DNA of 64,000 nucleotides, taken from Tomocerus qinae (lineage: Eukaryota; Arthropoda; Collembola; Entomobryomorpha; Tomoceridae). The notes below the pieces were generated by a model that saw only the letters and a list, made by a program, of their open reading frames with translations, did not search any database and had not been told where the DNA came from. Positions within the stretch are counted from its first letter, which is position 1; the number at the start of each line of letters is the position of its first letter. Of this stretch, positions 15,303 to 27,700 are shown one piece after another. The stretch is taken from assembly GCA_020055645.1 (NCBI GenBank), contig CM034550.1:17311001-17375000 (forward strand). The letters are read 5' to 3'. The position numbers and the translations under genes were made by a program.

Positions 15303-18088
15303 GTAAGTTAACGCAACTCATGTCTACTTCAATTTTCAACACAATTGTTGCTTTTCCTTCCTAAGCCATACTCTCGAATATTATTTCCAACCTTTACTAT
15401 CATCACTGCAGTGCAAAGTACACCTAATGCATTTTCATCACACTGTATTTCCATACTCTTGATTTTTTTCAGAAAAGTAACTTGACTATTCACTACGATT
15501 ATAATGTACGAAAATAAAAATGTGTAACTGCACTTTGTCCCTTTTTAATTCTGGGTGCCATTTATATGGAATTTGTTTTTTTCTGTATCATAGAAATAAT
15601 AGATTGTCGGCCCGTTTTGATTTTCGGATACGAAAAATAAATTGCTTGGTTCGCTGTGAACTATGAAGTGTAATTTACGCATGTAGGGTAAATTTATGTG
15701 TGGAGAGGGTTATGGGCAAAATCAATAGATAGAGACGAGTGTGCGAATCCTGGATGAATATCTTGAAGTATATGTGCGTGTAACGCATGAGTTTCAAGTT
15801 TGACTAATTTTGAGTGTCAACCCGAATTAGCCTCATTAAGTATGTGATGTGAGAATGGAAGGAACTTTGGAGATCACTTCAGCACTGCCATTTTCAACTT
15901 TAGACGCGTTGAACTTGTCTACATTACAGCTCCTATACCTTGCATGGATTTACTACTTCTGTTCTAGACTATGGCCTATCTATCCATGGACTCATCTATG
16001 TATAAAGCACATTAGTCATAGCATAACTTGCACAAGTTTAATTTATATGATAGTTTACGATGGAAACTGAAAGTACGGTTGACGCTTAGCATTGTGTAAG
16101 TATATAAGTTGTCTAATACCCTGATGCATACACACTGAGCACATAACTCACGTTAATAAGTGAGACTATGGATAAATAGATCTTTCAGAGAGATTTATAC
16201 TTCCGCAGATGGAAGGAGACACTGTATCAATTGTATCAGTTGGTTTAGCATTATATCCATATTTTTAGATATAAACTGCAGTCTGTCTGTCTATATACTA
16301 TGTGTAAGTAGTACCAGCTATACAATATACTAATATTATAGACATATAGTCGCTCCAAATCAGCTAACTTTCATTAATTTTAGTTCAATTTCTTCATTGT
16401 CTCCCTCCTCTTCTGTGTTCGTCTCTCCTCTTCATTCTTTCCGTGTCAGTTTTGTCAGTGAGAAGGATGTTGGCTGGAGGGAAGTGAAATGGTAGCGAAG
16501 AATAAGCAAACTAAAGTAAGTACGTATGTAGTAGTGCAGAGTCGACGAGTGCATTGACTTGACGTGGAAGGGTGTCAGGTCTTGTCTCTTCGGCCTGTGA
16601 CATGTAATGTCGCAACTCTGAGCTCCTCAACTTCCAGCTCAAGTGTAAGTTGTCTTTGTCAAAACTTTCGGATTAGTCAGAGACACAGAGAGCAAGTGTG
16701 AAAGTCAAGGGGAGTTTTCTATCGCCAAATGCCAACTCAATTCAATCCAAGGGATGAAAAACTTTTGGTAAACCAAATACTACACGTAATTTCGATGAAA
16801 ACTAGAAAAACAAAGAATTCTGCTACTTTTGCGAAAATGTATGTTTCCACGACCGATTTTATTATTTGGTTGGAAGATATTAAAACTTAATACTTTCAAT
16901 GTGCAGATTCGCTGTTAGATGATTGAAATAAGTCGTAAAGTTAGTTTCGTGCAACTTGTTTCCAATTTTAAGAAGTTTGTGCTACATTTTGCAAATATTT
17001 GTTTGGAAAATGGAATGGATCTAATAGTTAGCCATTTGGAATTGTATGGGTTTAATTGAAATTGGAACTGTTAAGGATTTAACGTTTGTGAGAGAAGTAT
17101 TTAAACACATTTGAGTAAATGTTTGTTTCCTTGTCGTGTGTTCTGTTGTGTAGTGCTGTAGATTGTACATTACAAATTGACTAATGACTCGTATAAAAGT
17201 GATGTTATCACTTGCAATAGTAAAGGGAAGGGAAGACAGTCGACGGACTGTTGTTAATAGCGCATTTTCGTTCCTCTGCGAGTTAGTCTGGAGCATTTAG
17301 AAAGATAAGAATTGAGTGGCCTTGCTTAGTCTGGCAGCAGGGCACATTCTCACATTGAGCCACCAGTAAGTAAGTAAGAGATGAAGATAAGGATGCATTT
17401 ACTTGCTACACTTACGGCGAAAGGGAAACAGATCTAACACAATAGAAAACATTTCCCGTACACCTTAGTGTGTATGTAGTAGTAGGACATGTCCCCTATC
17501 TAATTTCTGGACTAGTTGGATAAGAAAAAAGTAACAAATAGTTCTAAATTGGCTACATCATCACTATAAGGATATGTCTCTCCTTCATTATCTGTAGGTA
17601 TTCATCCAAACTAACATAACAAGCTAATATACTGTATCGATATACATTAAGACTGAAAATAAAGAGACTCAACTACAAAGTACAAGCAATCAGTGAGGTG
17701 ATTATTAAGCTTTGAGTTCCTAAGAGTCGTGATGAGAATCCGGGGCTGGGCTTCATTTACTTTTCTCTATTAACACTGCACCGTACTGACTCTTTTTTTT
17801 CCAATATCTCCTCGAGATAGTAAATTGAAGTGCCAGAGTAATATCTCCTCCTTGTCTTGTCCAGCTTCGTTAGCTCAGACAAAATAGTTTCTACATAACT
17901 ATTGCAATTTACTAGAAACATTACGCTCCATTTTCTACATACTCAAATTGTAACTACACCAATAAGAGTGCAAGTAGTCCGACTAGGTACTTATGTAAAG
18001 CATAGCCGAAACCAAATCACCAAACCGTGCGTCCTTATCTTTATTTCATGAAGTCAGGACTCTTCCATTTGTTTCCTCTCCAATATGG

Positions 18089-18268
18089 GAATACGTCGGA
18101 AAATCTCCCGTACTAGAAAATCTCCCCTATTGGAAAATCTCCCCGTTGGACAATCTCCCTATTGGAAAATCTCCCTGTTAGACAATCTCCCTATTAGAAA
18201 ATCTCCCCGTTAGACCAGCTAATCTCCCCGCTATGAGAAATAAGGAGAAACGACAGAACGAAAATCGA
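18089..18268 (+). repeat. Left inverted arm of the foldback element (180 bp)
   Basis: The arm holds eight copies of AATCTCCC spaced about 16 bp apart, then a unique inner part ending in ACGAAAATCGA. The unit alternates between one with CTATTGGAAAATCTCC and one with CGTTGGACAATCTCC. Confidence 0.85.
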
Positions 18269-18587
18269 TACATATTATTATCAAGTAATTAATAGTAGTG
18301 ACCAATCTCGTTTATACCCTTTTTTCTTATCCTAGTTCCTTCCTTTACTAGCAATTTGGGACGGGCAGCAAATATATTGCTTTTTGTGCATTAGTTTTGG
18401 TATTTATTAATAGCAAATACAAATAATAATTGGATGTAAGTATTTTTGAAACAGTAGAAGGACAAACAGTTTACTTCAAGTACAGGTAAACAATGTGCAG
18501 TTTTCCATTACATTATTGGAATCTCATAGTCTCATCATTCCCATGTCCGATCCACCTCTATGTCTCAAATTACTAAGTTTTATAGTT

Positions 18588-18798
18588 TCGATTTTCGTTC
18601 TGTCGTTTCCCCTTATTTCTCATACCGGGGAGATTAGCTGGTCTAACGGGGAGATTTTCTAATAGGGAGATTGTTTAACGGGGAGATTTTCCAATAGGGA
18701 GATTGTCTAACGGGGAGATTTTCCAATAGGGAGATTGTCCAACGGGGAGATTTTCCAATAGGGGAGATTTTCTAGTACGGGAGATTATCTGCTGATAC
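18588..18798 (-). repeat. Right inverted arm of the foldback element (211 bp)
   Basis: This is the reverse complement of the left arm with one additional 32-bp unit, giving ten copies of the core motif. The outer 16 or so bases match the left arm less well than the rest, possibly because ends were altered during transposition or gene conversion homogenised only the inner arm. Confidence 0.85.
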
Positions 18799-21700
18799 CC
18801 AATATGGTGTCCATACTTCATAATATACAACCAACTATTTATCTCTCTAATGTACTGAAGTGGTATACTACTCTATATAAGACTATCTATGCATTATTAT
18901 ACTTCATATTAGTGTTTTAATAGCAAGCTCGATGTTGTTGGAGCATTGAACATCTGTGAGTTCCCTTCATTTAGATATTTGTCTCATTCTCATCTCCAAA
19001 GAATTGAGTCTTCAACAAATGAACGAGTAAGTTACTTTTTTCCTTTTATTATCTGCTTTGCTTCAATTCAACAAAAATCAAACTCACTCCAATTTACTAT
19101 ACTTTACGTTGTTAAGATACAAGGCAATACCCACCTGTTCTTTATGTAATTTTCTGAAGCATAAGGCATACACTAATAACATACTTGTTTTCACGAACAG
19201 CGTTTTTAGTGTATGGAAATTGAAGAGTGATAAAAAACAAAATTGATTCAATAGATTAATATTTTTTGAAAGATAAAGCACAGAATTTACGACTGGGTTC
19301 TGGATTGGATGCTAAAATGTTTCAGTATCCTGGAGTGTTACACTATTTATAATGTAATCTTAGAAAATGAGTCTACAAAATGTGGGAGTGTAGAAAGAAG
19401 TGATAATACAACATAAAAATAACATTCCATTACAGCAAGTGATGCTTTCTGCTCTTCCCTTCAATGCACATCGTTTGGCTTGAGTGCAAAGGCGACGAGA
19501 CTAGCTTACTGATAGCGACGCACAATTAGGCACAGACATGGTCTATTTAGGCCCATTCTTATTTCCAGCTTCTCATTCCAGTATCTATTGAAAACGAAAT
19601 GTAATTTACTTGCAAGAATATTTTCGTGAATTTTATTTGAATAAAGTGCACAAAATACTTGGGAGGGAATATCAGGAAAAAACTCGCTAAAATAACCGTA
19701 AATTGCATTTTATGTTAAACCCTATTCATTGCAAAAATAAGCAATTTCTGTATTTCAATTACCAGTTTTCAACAGGTAAATGGCAAGTATTGCATACACT
19801 CTGCTAATTCATTGGTTAATAGTGATGTAGAATTTTTTTAGTATTTTGTACGTGTGTTTAGCGTTATGAAATTGTGGTATAAAAATGAATGCAAGTTAAG
19901 AATTAGATTGCTGAGTATAATTGTTGTATTATCAAACAGTTGGTACTTTAACCACAAGTTATGCAACGTATTTGATTTACATGACTCAGTGCTTCTGAAC
20001 TAAACTACACCATTACTATTGTCTGACTCTGCCGTATGCTTATAAAAAATAAGAATGAATAATCATTTGGGATTCAGTGCCAAGACCGGAGATACAGTCT
20101 CATAGATTGGCGATGACTCAAATCAACCGGAACAACAAAAGGTGATGAGATGTGAAGATGCTAATCATCCAGATTGTATTATAGTTGGCATTGTTCAATG
20201 GAAATATTCTGATTTCACTGATCGAGATTTATATCTATTTACTTTATAAAAGATTTGTTTAAAGATTTGATTCAACCCTCAGTGCCAATTCATGTAAATA
20301 GTTTTGTAATCTTTCTACATTCCTTTCACACATTTTTTCAAGTAGTCTTAACGAAGGTCAAATTGAAAATGGTAACGACTATTAGTTAAACAGTTGCTTG
20401 TGGTATAAAAATAGTAATACCTGAAAAGCAGATCGTTTGTTTTTCAGTCTAATTATACTTGGTCGTTGTAAAATAATTTGCCAATGATTTTACAGTAGTT
20501 GTAATAAAATTATTGATGTACTAAATGCAATCGTAACTTCTTCATGAAATTATTACATTTTAGTGTATGGATTTAGCTATTAATTTTAGACACTCGTCTG
20601 TCTGCTTGAATTGCTGCTTAGTCAACAGCAGTTATATAGTTTCCGATGAAATAAATTGGTCTCCGTCTGTAGTGCTTTATGATGTAGGTGTTTCGTTAGT
20701 GGATAAGTTAAGTTGCGGCGTGACTTGGTGGAGCATAAATTTCAATTATTGGTTTGTTGTGATAGTGCCACTGCCGCCACCACGGTTCAACACATTTATT
20801 CCAATGAATATTTACTTTACCCACATTGTTTACCACCACACAAGTGCCATGGAGCCAATGCCAATATAACCATTCAACTGCGACCACCAGCAGATACAAT
20901 GAAACTTTATATAACAAGAAAGTGTGCTTAATTGGCATTTCAAGTACCTACATATCTTAGAAGTGGTTTTAATAAATAGTGTATAGAAATTCTCCGTCGA
21001 GAAACTGTTTATTCAGAGGAATTTCCATTAAGACAACTTAGATTAAAGGTAATTACATATTTTTTCCTCAGAAGCTTGGAGACAGTTGAGGAATTGCTAT
21101 TTGCATAGCTATTTAGCTAGGGCTGTGAGATTTGATAATGTAATTAAGGTATTAATAATTTGCTATTTACTGTCTCGATATTTCTACTTGGGGTGTCCCT
21201 AGTTCTGGAAAAAAAGCAGCTCTATGATAGGAATCCGTCCGGCAATTCTACCGAAAGAAACAAAGTATTTTCGCTAAATAGTTTATTGAGAGAGGTTTTT
21301 GGTACATTTCGTTGTTAATTCAAGTCCAGTTTGCTGTGGTTTGGTTTTCCTAGACTTCACTTTGGTTTCATTTCTAGGAGAAGGAGGAAGAAAACATTGG
21401 TCTTGAATTACCTTGTCTTCCCTCTTTTTCTTGGGTTTGGTTTGATTGATCCTGAGTGAGTGGGCGTCTAAAGCCTCTAATGATCCCCCGAGCAGAACTG
21501 ATCATGCAACTTTCATGAAGTTCCTCTTGCTTCGCTTCCTTTGCCTAGGTTTCGATTGCTTCGGCTTGATCAATGCGATATTGGAGAGCACCTTCCTACA
21601 TCTATTACTACCTTACTGATCCCAACTGCTATATACTCACTATATTATTCTTACTACTGTATAAATAAAGAACGTACTAGTCCCAAGTTGTAGTAGCTAC

Positions 21701-24700
21701 TACATACTATATTCGTGCTATATGGGTACATAGACTAATACTAGGCGAGTCTTGTACATAAATTGCGTAGTACTCTGTATGAAAATGCAGTAGAGTAGCT
21801 AGTGGTTGGTACAAGTCTTTCTACTCCATGTTAGTGTGACTGGTGAAAGGGAGTGTCGGGAGTTAGTTTAGTGTGAGCTGGAAAGAAACGATCAGGAAAT
21901 TAGCAACTTCTCACTGACTCTCTTGCAATGGAAACCATAGTCTGTAGATACTTACCAGTGTAGTAGGGAACCGAACTGTGTCTAATGTACAAGTAGTATT
22001 TGAGGTAAAAGAGGCATATAGCCTCACTTCACTGCACATCAACATCACACAAGATTCGCAGAACCTTCCTATTCTCGTCTGCACACACAAAACTACCAAT
22101 AGGCCCCATACTCTCCACTATTTACCCAATCGACGCGTTACGCACTACTATATAGTACAAGGAAAGCAATCTATAGCTACATAATATAACCCGAACTTTC
22201 CCTACTAATAGCAATGTTTACATAACCCAAGTTATAAAAGGTCACCGCCACTACATCACTTGACTATTTATATCGACACATAGCTTCAGCTCTAGTAATT
22301 TTACTTTGTAATGACTACCTAGGCAGAGAAAACCATTCCCAAATATGTCACAATATATTCTGTGCAAAAATTACGTTTAAAATGGGGAAGAGGAGGGCAA
22401 GGTCTTTTCATAAAGGATAATATGATAGATGCAATCGAATCCACATCTTCATGACGGGCACGTCGTGTGGTGCCGAGATGTGAAGTGGCTGATGTTTTCA
22501 ACAGAAACTCAAGTCAAGTCGAAGCAAGCTAATCTAAGCTTCCCGAAAAGAAAAAGTTGAGAAAACTGTAGTGATTCTGTATAAGACATTTTTCTCCAGG
22601 CCATAGTGTTGTAACCCCTACTGTACAATTTTTGATATATTTTACATATCTTTTAAAACATGATGGAAGATAGTGACATCTGTTTTGTTTCTAATGGTAA
22701 TTCATAGGTAAAGAATTTTTGAGCATAAGGCACGTAAGTGTAAAATAAATTAGAGATTTGAAATAAATACAAGGACTGATTTCTAAAAATTGTATGATGA
22801 AATGTGCGTAAAATGTAAGTGGAGAGTATAGGATGGATAAAGTAGAGAGGGGAATATAGATGCATTAGTTTAAGTTGTGTTGCTTGTTACTTTTCGGTAA
22901 CGCAGCTTATGTGGAATGGGAGCTTTATCGTCGTTTTCGTTGGTTGCCTTACTTTTCCCCGTCACTGTGTGTGTACTAATAGAAAAGAGGTGAAAGTCGA
23001 GAGAGGATGTGAAAGGAGGATTAAAACTTTATGCTTGCTTGTCTGCCTGTCTCTTGTGTCGTCAAGCATGGCACTTTCAAAGTTGAGGTACCTGCTCAGT
23101 GTCTGTCTGCAATATTTAGACTCCTCTCCTATATACTTGAATGTTTTGTGTGGAAGTTATAGGAGAGTATTACAATGGTAGTGATAGATACTAGTTGTGA
23201 TGTGATATGTGATATATTCAATTGAACGAAGGTTAGTTACGAAGTTCACAGTGCTATGCTATGTTTAAATAGAATTTGGATAGATATGTAAAATCTAACT
23301 AAGCACTCTCTTGTAATATGATGAGTGTGTAAATAGAAAGTATAGAGTGTAAAGTGAGAGTATAAAATACTAATAATAGTCACAAGTTAGGTGTGTGCAG
23401 CAATGTAAAGTAGGAAATGGGTGTGCATAACGATACTTATGACATGATCTTCTATATAAGATATACTATATAATATAAACTTGTCTGTATATAGTATGTA
23501 TGGATGAAGTGAAATGATGTGATGCGGTACTTTACGTCTTTCCTTCTCTACTTTACGATGAGATGACAAATAATTGAAATGTGACTCTCTAGCTGAGAGT
23601 CAGTTCAGGGCCTTCCTTTTCTTTGCCTACTCCATCCAACTCTGCAGCGCAGACGGCCCCGCTACCAGGAATTTTATGCATTATTAATGTGGAAAATCTG
23701 GGATTTCTATGCGACAGAGTGTTATTATAGCATATTATTCGCCAGTCCCCTCTTTTTCATTAGTTACTTTGCAAACTACGTAAATGTACACTTATACGCT
23801 TCTGTACTTACATATACATAAGTAGCTATCAATCTGACGACAACTCTATACTAAAGTAGCATCTGCTTATACTATAACTACCAATTCTTTTTCCTTTTCA
23901 CAAATATTCTGTACATTCTGCTTATTACTCAGAGAAGCTTTACTCCATCCCTCTCTCCTCCTCGTGTCTCTTCGGATTGAAGATTATCATCGACGATAAC
24001 TATGGCTACTCACTTCACTATCTACCTACGCTCCCTTCTGCTTCTTTGCCTAACACAATTGTCTACCTCAGCTACCTGTCAACTCTCCTTTCACTCCAAT
24101 TCAACTCAGGCTTAACATCATTTCATCTATTGTCCATTTTACTTGTATAAGCACTAAGTACCTATTTTCATACCAATTATACTCTTTTTCCTAACTAACT
24201 TTTCACAGAATAACCCAAAATCTACGTAATTGGAGTAGTTATTGGTTAATAAGTTATGATTACTACGAAGTATGTGGTAGGAGAAATGAATAGAGACATG
24301 CTGTGATTTTCGCCTGTATACCTACATAGTTACCTATTATTGACGTCAATGGCAAGAAAAGATAGTAAACTGTGCGGTGCGAGATTTGATTGCCTATTAT
24401 ATCAAAGCGAGTTCTCAAGAAAGGTTAATAAGCCGCAGATTCTCTTCTGAGTAAATGGTTTACGACTTTGCGTTGTAAGATAGAGATGAATATTGTTGTC
24501 ATTGTCACAAAGAGTTTTTAATGACAAATAACTTGCTTTCATGAAAGGATGACGAGAGGAAATATTATGATCCTCTACTTTTATTACTGCATTTCTGATA
24601 TTCTAAAGAAAGTTTACTAGGTATGATGATATCTAACAAGAATTTATCTCTAGTCGCACTCTCAAAAGTCTGCTTTCTCTCACATGAAATCCCTGTCATT

Positions 24701-25685
24701 ATTTCTACTTTTATTAGCTACTTACTCCTTATTTAATGGTTTAAGACACTTCTCTAGCTTATTACAATGCTTCAGTATGTGACAAGTGCGAAAGATATAT
24801 TTATAGAGCGCAGACAGTAATTTCGTCATAATTACCAACCAGATCTCATTAAATTGTTTCTCAACTCTTCCTTTCAATTCAAACACAAGTACTAATTAAA
24901 TGGAATGATATCTGCACTAAAGCTACGGAAGAACTTTGAATATCTTGTATAACAATTCAAGTATGTTATTGAACGGAGAAAAGCGTGCTACGTCACAAGT
25001 ACATAGTACATGGATATGAATATTAAACAATAGTAGTATATTAAGACTGGTAAAAATGTTTCAACAAATTCTACGAAACGAGAATACTAATACTATCATG
25101 GGACATTTTCGTTGAGTACATTATTGCACGGTCTTTGAATTTACTGTGGATGACTAGCAGTATTTGAAGATTGGAATTATGATAGGATGAGTTGAAGAGG
25201 GAGTGCTATAGGCTCTTGGTATGGAAAATCATAGAGTATTATTGTTAACAATAAAAATTTCTAGGGAAGTAGGTTTATATCTCTTTGGAAGACATATATA
25301 TGTAGCACTCAACTGTTGAGGACCTCGGTTTCCGTTTCCGGACTTGAATTATGTTACAGAATTCTGTGTATTAGAGAAACAAGTCTTTTTTATTTTCTTT
25401 GTGATCTGGATTTGATACGTTGATATGAGAGAAGGAAGATCTAGATAATATTACAAAAGGAGCTTAAGAACTCTGAAGTGGAGGAGAAGACAGTATTACT
25501 TACAGTGTTGAAACTATTTTTCATTGTAATGTAAGACCCTACATAGATATACATCAGAATGCATCTGTAATATTGCATTATAAGCAAATGGGGTATTCCT
25601 TCTTTACACAAGGTACTGCGTGATGTGTGGTATCAGCAGGGAAGAACAAGTGCCCACGGACCAAACCGGATCAATTTACCGTTAG

Positions 25686-25705
25686 AAATGTCTGATCAGA
25701 CATTT
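25686..25705. repeat. Perfect 20-bp palindrome
   Basis: AAATGTCTGATCAGACATTT is fully self-complementary. It stands alone without longer flanking symmetry. It could be a dimeric transcription-factor site or a chance palindrome; a 20-bp perfect palindrome is uncommon in 64 kb of random sequence. Confidence 0.6.
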
Positions 25706-27640
25706 GCGGGAGTTTTAGACTTGAGCTCTTAGTTCACTACACACAAGAGTGGCATACTTGAAACGACGAAATTTGAATCCCCCCTTTCTTTCTCTTCAAA
25801 ACGATGTAGTTTTTTCCTCTACAGCTACTTACCGTACTTTACTCAACTGCGTACTACATTACACTATATGCTTTCACTTCAACCCTACTTTACATGCGAA
25901 CAGCAGTTTGGTGATAGCTTTAAATTGCTATGTTCATCTATCTTATTTTGCAGAAAAGAAGGCAAAGAATTTATTTATTGTTACTCTCAAAACATTTATA
26001 CAAATGCTCAAATTCTTGTTTTGTTCCACTTTTTTAAATTGTACGCTAATTCCGCATATTTTAATAGTCATATCGTTCATTTTGTTTTATAATTTTCAAT
26101 TGTAGATGCATATTTTTTTGCCCGGTTGCGACAAGAGAAATACATTTTGAAAAAATTTAACAAACCATATTTATAAATAAAATGTGAGTTATGATGAAAG
26201 TGTCTCTTAGGGTAAAACGTTGGTTGTATTAGTCGAATGAATGTAGACGTAGTATCAATTTTGTGTATGTATGTATAATAGGAGAAAAGAAAATTCTCTT
26301 GTTTCGTTTGGTTTGGGTAGAGTGGGCCTGCCAATTGAATTCTGTTCACGTTTTTGCATTTTATCCGATGCTCCACTTATTCTCCATTTCAAGCCAAAGG
26401 GTTTTATCTGTCTAGCGTCTCCACTTCACTCCGTTTTCAGTCCAAAGTTGAAATGAACATAAGCACATACATACACATTGAGTAGCGTACATACACTACT
26501 ATAGTAGATGGCTGTGCTATTATAATAGGAGTAATAGTAGTAGAGGAAAGGAAAAAAGGAAAGAACTGTTGGGCAAGAGAAGTGAGTTACATTTACAAAC
26601 AGCTTGCTTGGAACAGAATGAAGAGTTTGGGTCTTGGAGAGATAGTGAATAGGTTCTAATGCTCCTCTGCTATTAGAGATAGTGCATTAGACAAGTGCCC
26701 TGCTATCAGCTATGAGATTTTGACTAGTTTTTCTTTGCTTGTGATGTACACCTATCCAAGTCATGTTCTTCTTAGTCATGTTCGCCTGACTAAAGCAGAC
26801 GCAGCGGAACAGCGGTTGAAAAGTTGCCTTCATACTTGAAAATCTCATTCAGTATGCATAGGCTGCATGCATATATTTCAAGCCTAATTTTAAAATATTG
26901 CGTTCAACTAAGCCAGAGAAATTTCTTCTCTTAATACCTGCGAAGAAAGCGGCTTAGTTACGTACACTTAACTTAAGTAAAACGCAATAGGGAAGGAAAA
27001 CGCATAGTTGCACTTTACTTCGTCACTATCCTACTAACTAACCAAGTCTAATACTCTCGCCAGTTGCACAGCCAAAATTGTATCATTTTCTCTTGTATTT
27101 ACTATAACGTAATTCCTGCACATCACAGTTCATATTTGCACAATCATTTTTATAACGTATATAAGATATTCATTATTATATCATACGCTGCCCTGCAGCA
27201 TTCATTGTAATTCATTTGTAATGAAATGCTTAGGAATGCATCATCATTTATTGTAGTGGTGCAGAAAATAATAGCAAAACACATGCAATTTTCTAATGAT
27301 GATGAATTCGTGGCATGGAATTTTGCTACTTAATTTAGTGCATAGTCGAAAAACTTGATAATTAAAGTCTGAAAATAGTAGATAGTTTGTGCTTGTTTTG
27401 ATATTCTAGAAATGGTGGATGGTTTCTGTGCAGAATATTATTAGAGGAGACAGATCAATTGATGGCAAGTGGATTTGTTGGAGTATGTATATGAAGTAAA
27501 CATTCTTGAGGCAAGAGAAAAACGTTCGTTAGGGTCGGTATATATTTATTGTAAGATAAAATTGTAATGTTGTGTATTTATATAGAGAAGAGTTCCCCCA
27601 GACTATAAACGAGTGGTGAGTGAGTGATAGAGAAGAGTGA

Positions 27641-27700
27641 GATAAAGGTTGAGGATTTTAGGTTGTGTAATGTTGTAAAATAATGTAATGCAGCGCATCG
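27641..27700 (+). repeat. Diverged dispersed repeat, copy 1
   Basis: It shares GGATTTTAGGTTGT, then a variable TAATG-rich stretch, then ATGTAATG(C/T)AGCG with the segment at 45621-45700. The surroundings are strongly C-poor on this strand in both places. It may be an old mobile-element fragment or a repeated regulatory block. Confidence 0.3.

Larger units (their letters stand above)
18089..18798. mobile_element. Foldback-type DNA transposon, 710 bp, non-autonomous, with 9-bp target duplication
   Basis: Two long inverted arms (18089-18268 and 18588-18798) flank a non-coding spacer of 319 bp. The direct repeat CCAATATGG lies immediately outside both ends (18080-18088 and 18799-18807) and is read as the target-site duplication. 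Each arm is built of alternating 16-bp units that all contain AATCTCCC or its complement, forming a 32-bp higher-order unit. The left arm has eight copies of the motif and the right arm ten, that is one extra 32-bp unit. Away from the outermost 16 or so bases the arms differ at only a few positions, so the copy is fairly young. Subrepeated long inverted arms plus a 9-bp duplication are the hallmarks of foldback elements; Mutator-like elements also make 9-bp duplications and are the main alternative. No transposase frame is present. Confidence 0.85.

Noticed and set aside
20567-20869. 100-codon open frame starting with ATG after a TTTTAG acceptor
   Set aside because: It is in the wrong phase to follow exon A, and two other frames of the same place (one on each strand) are open as well, which suggests composition.
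21072-21201. Strong acceptor TTTTTTCCTCAG followed by about 40 open codons in the phase of exon A
   Set aside because: No matching donor stands out, the end is an in-frame stop, and the translation has no feature expected of a secreted protein. It could only be rescued by transcript data.
25749-26105. 118-codon + strand open frame with hydrophobic end
   Set aside because: The start is GTG, there is no splice context, and the hydrophobic residues follow from T-rich DNA.
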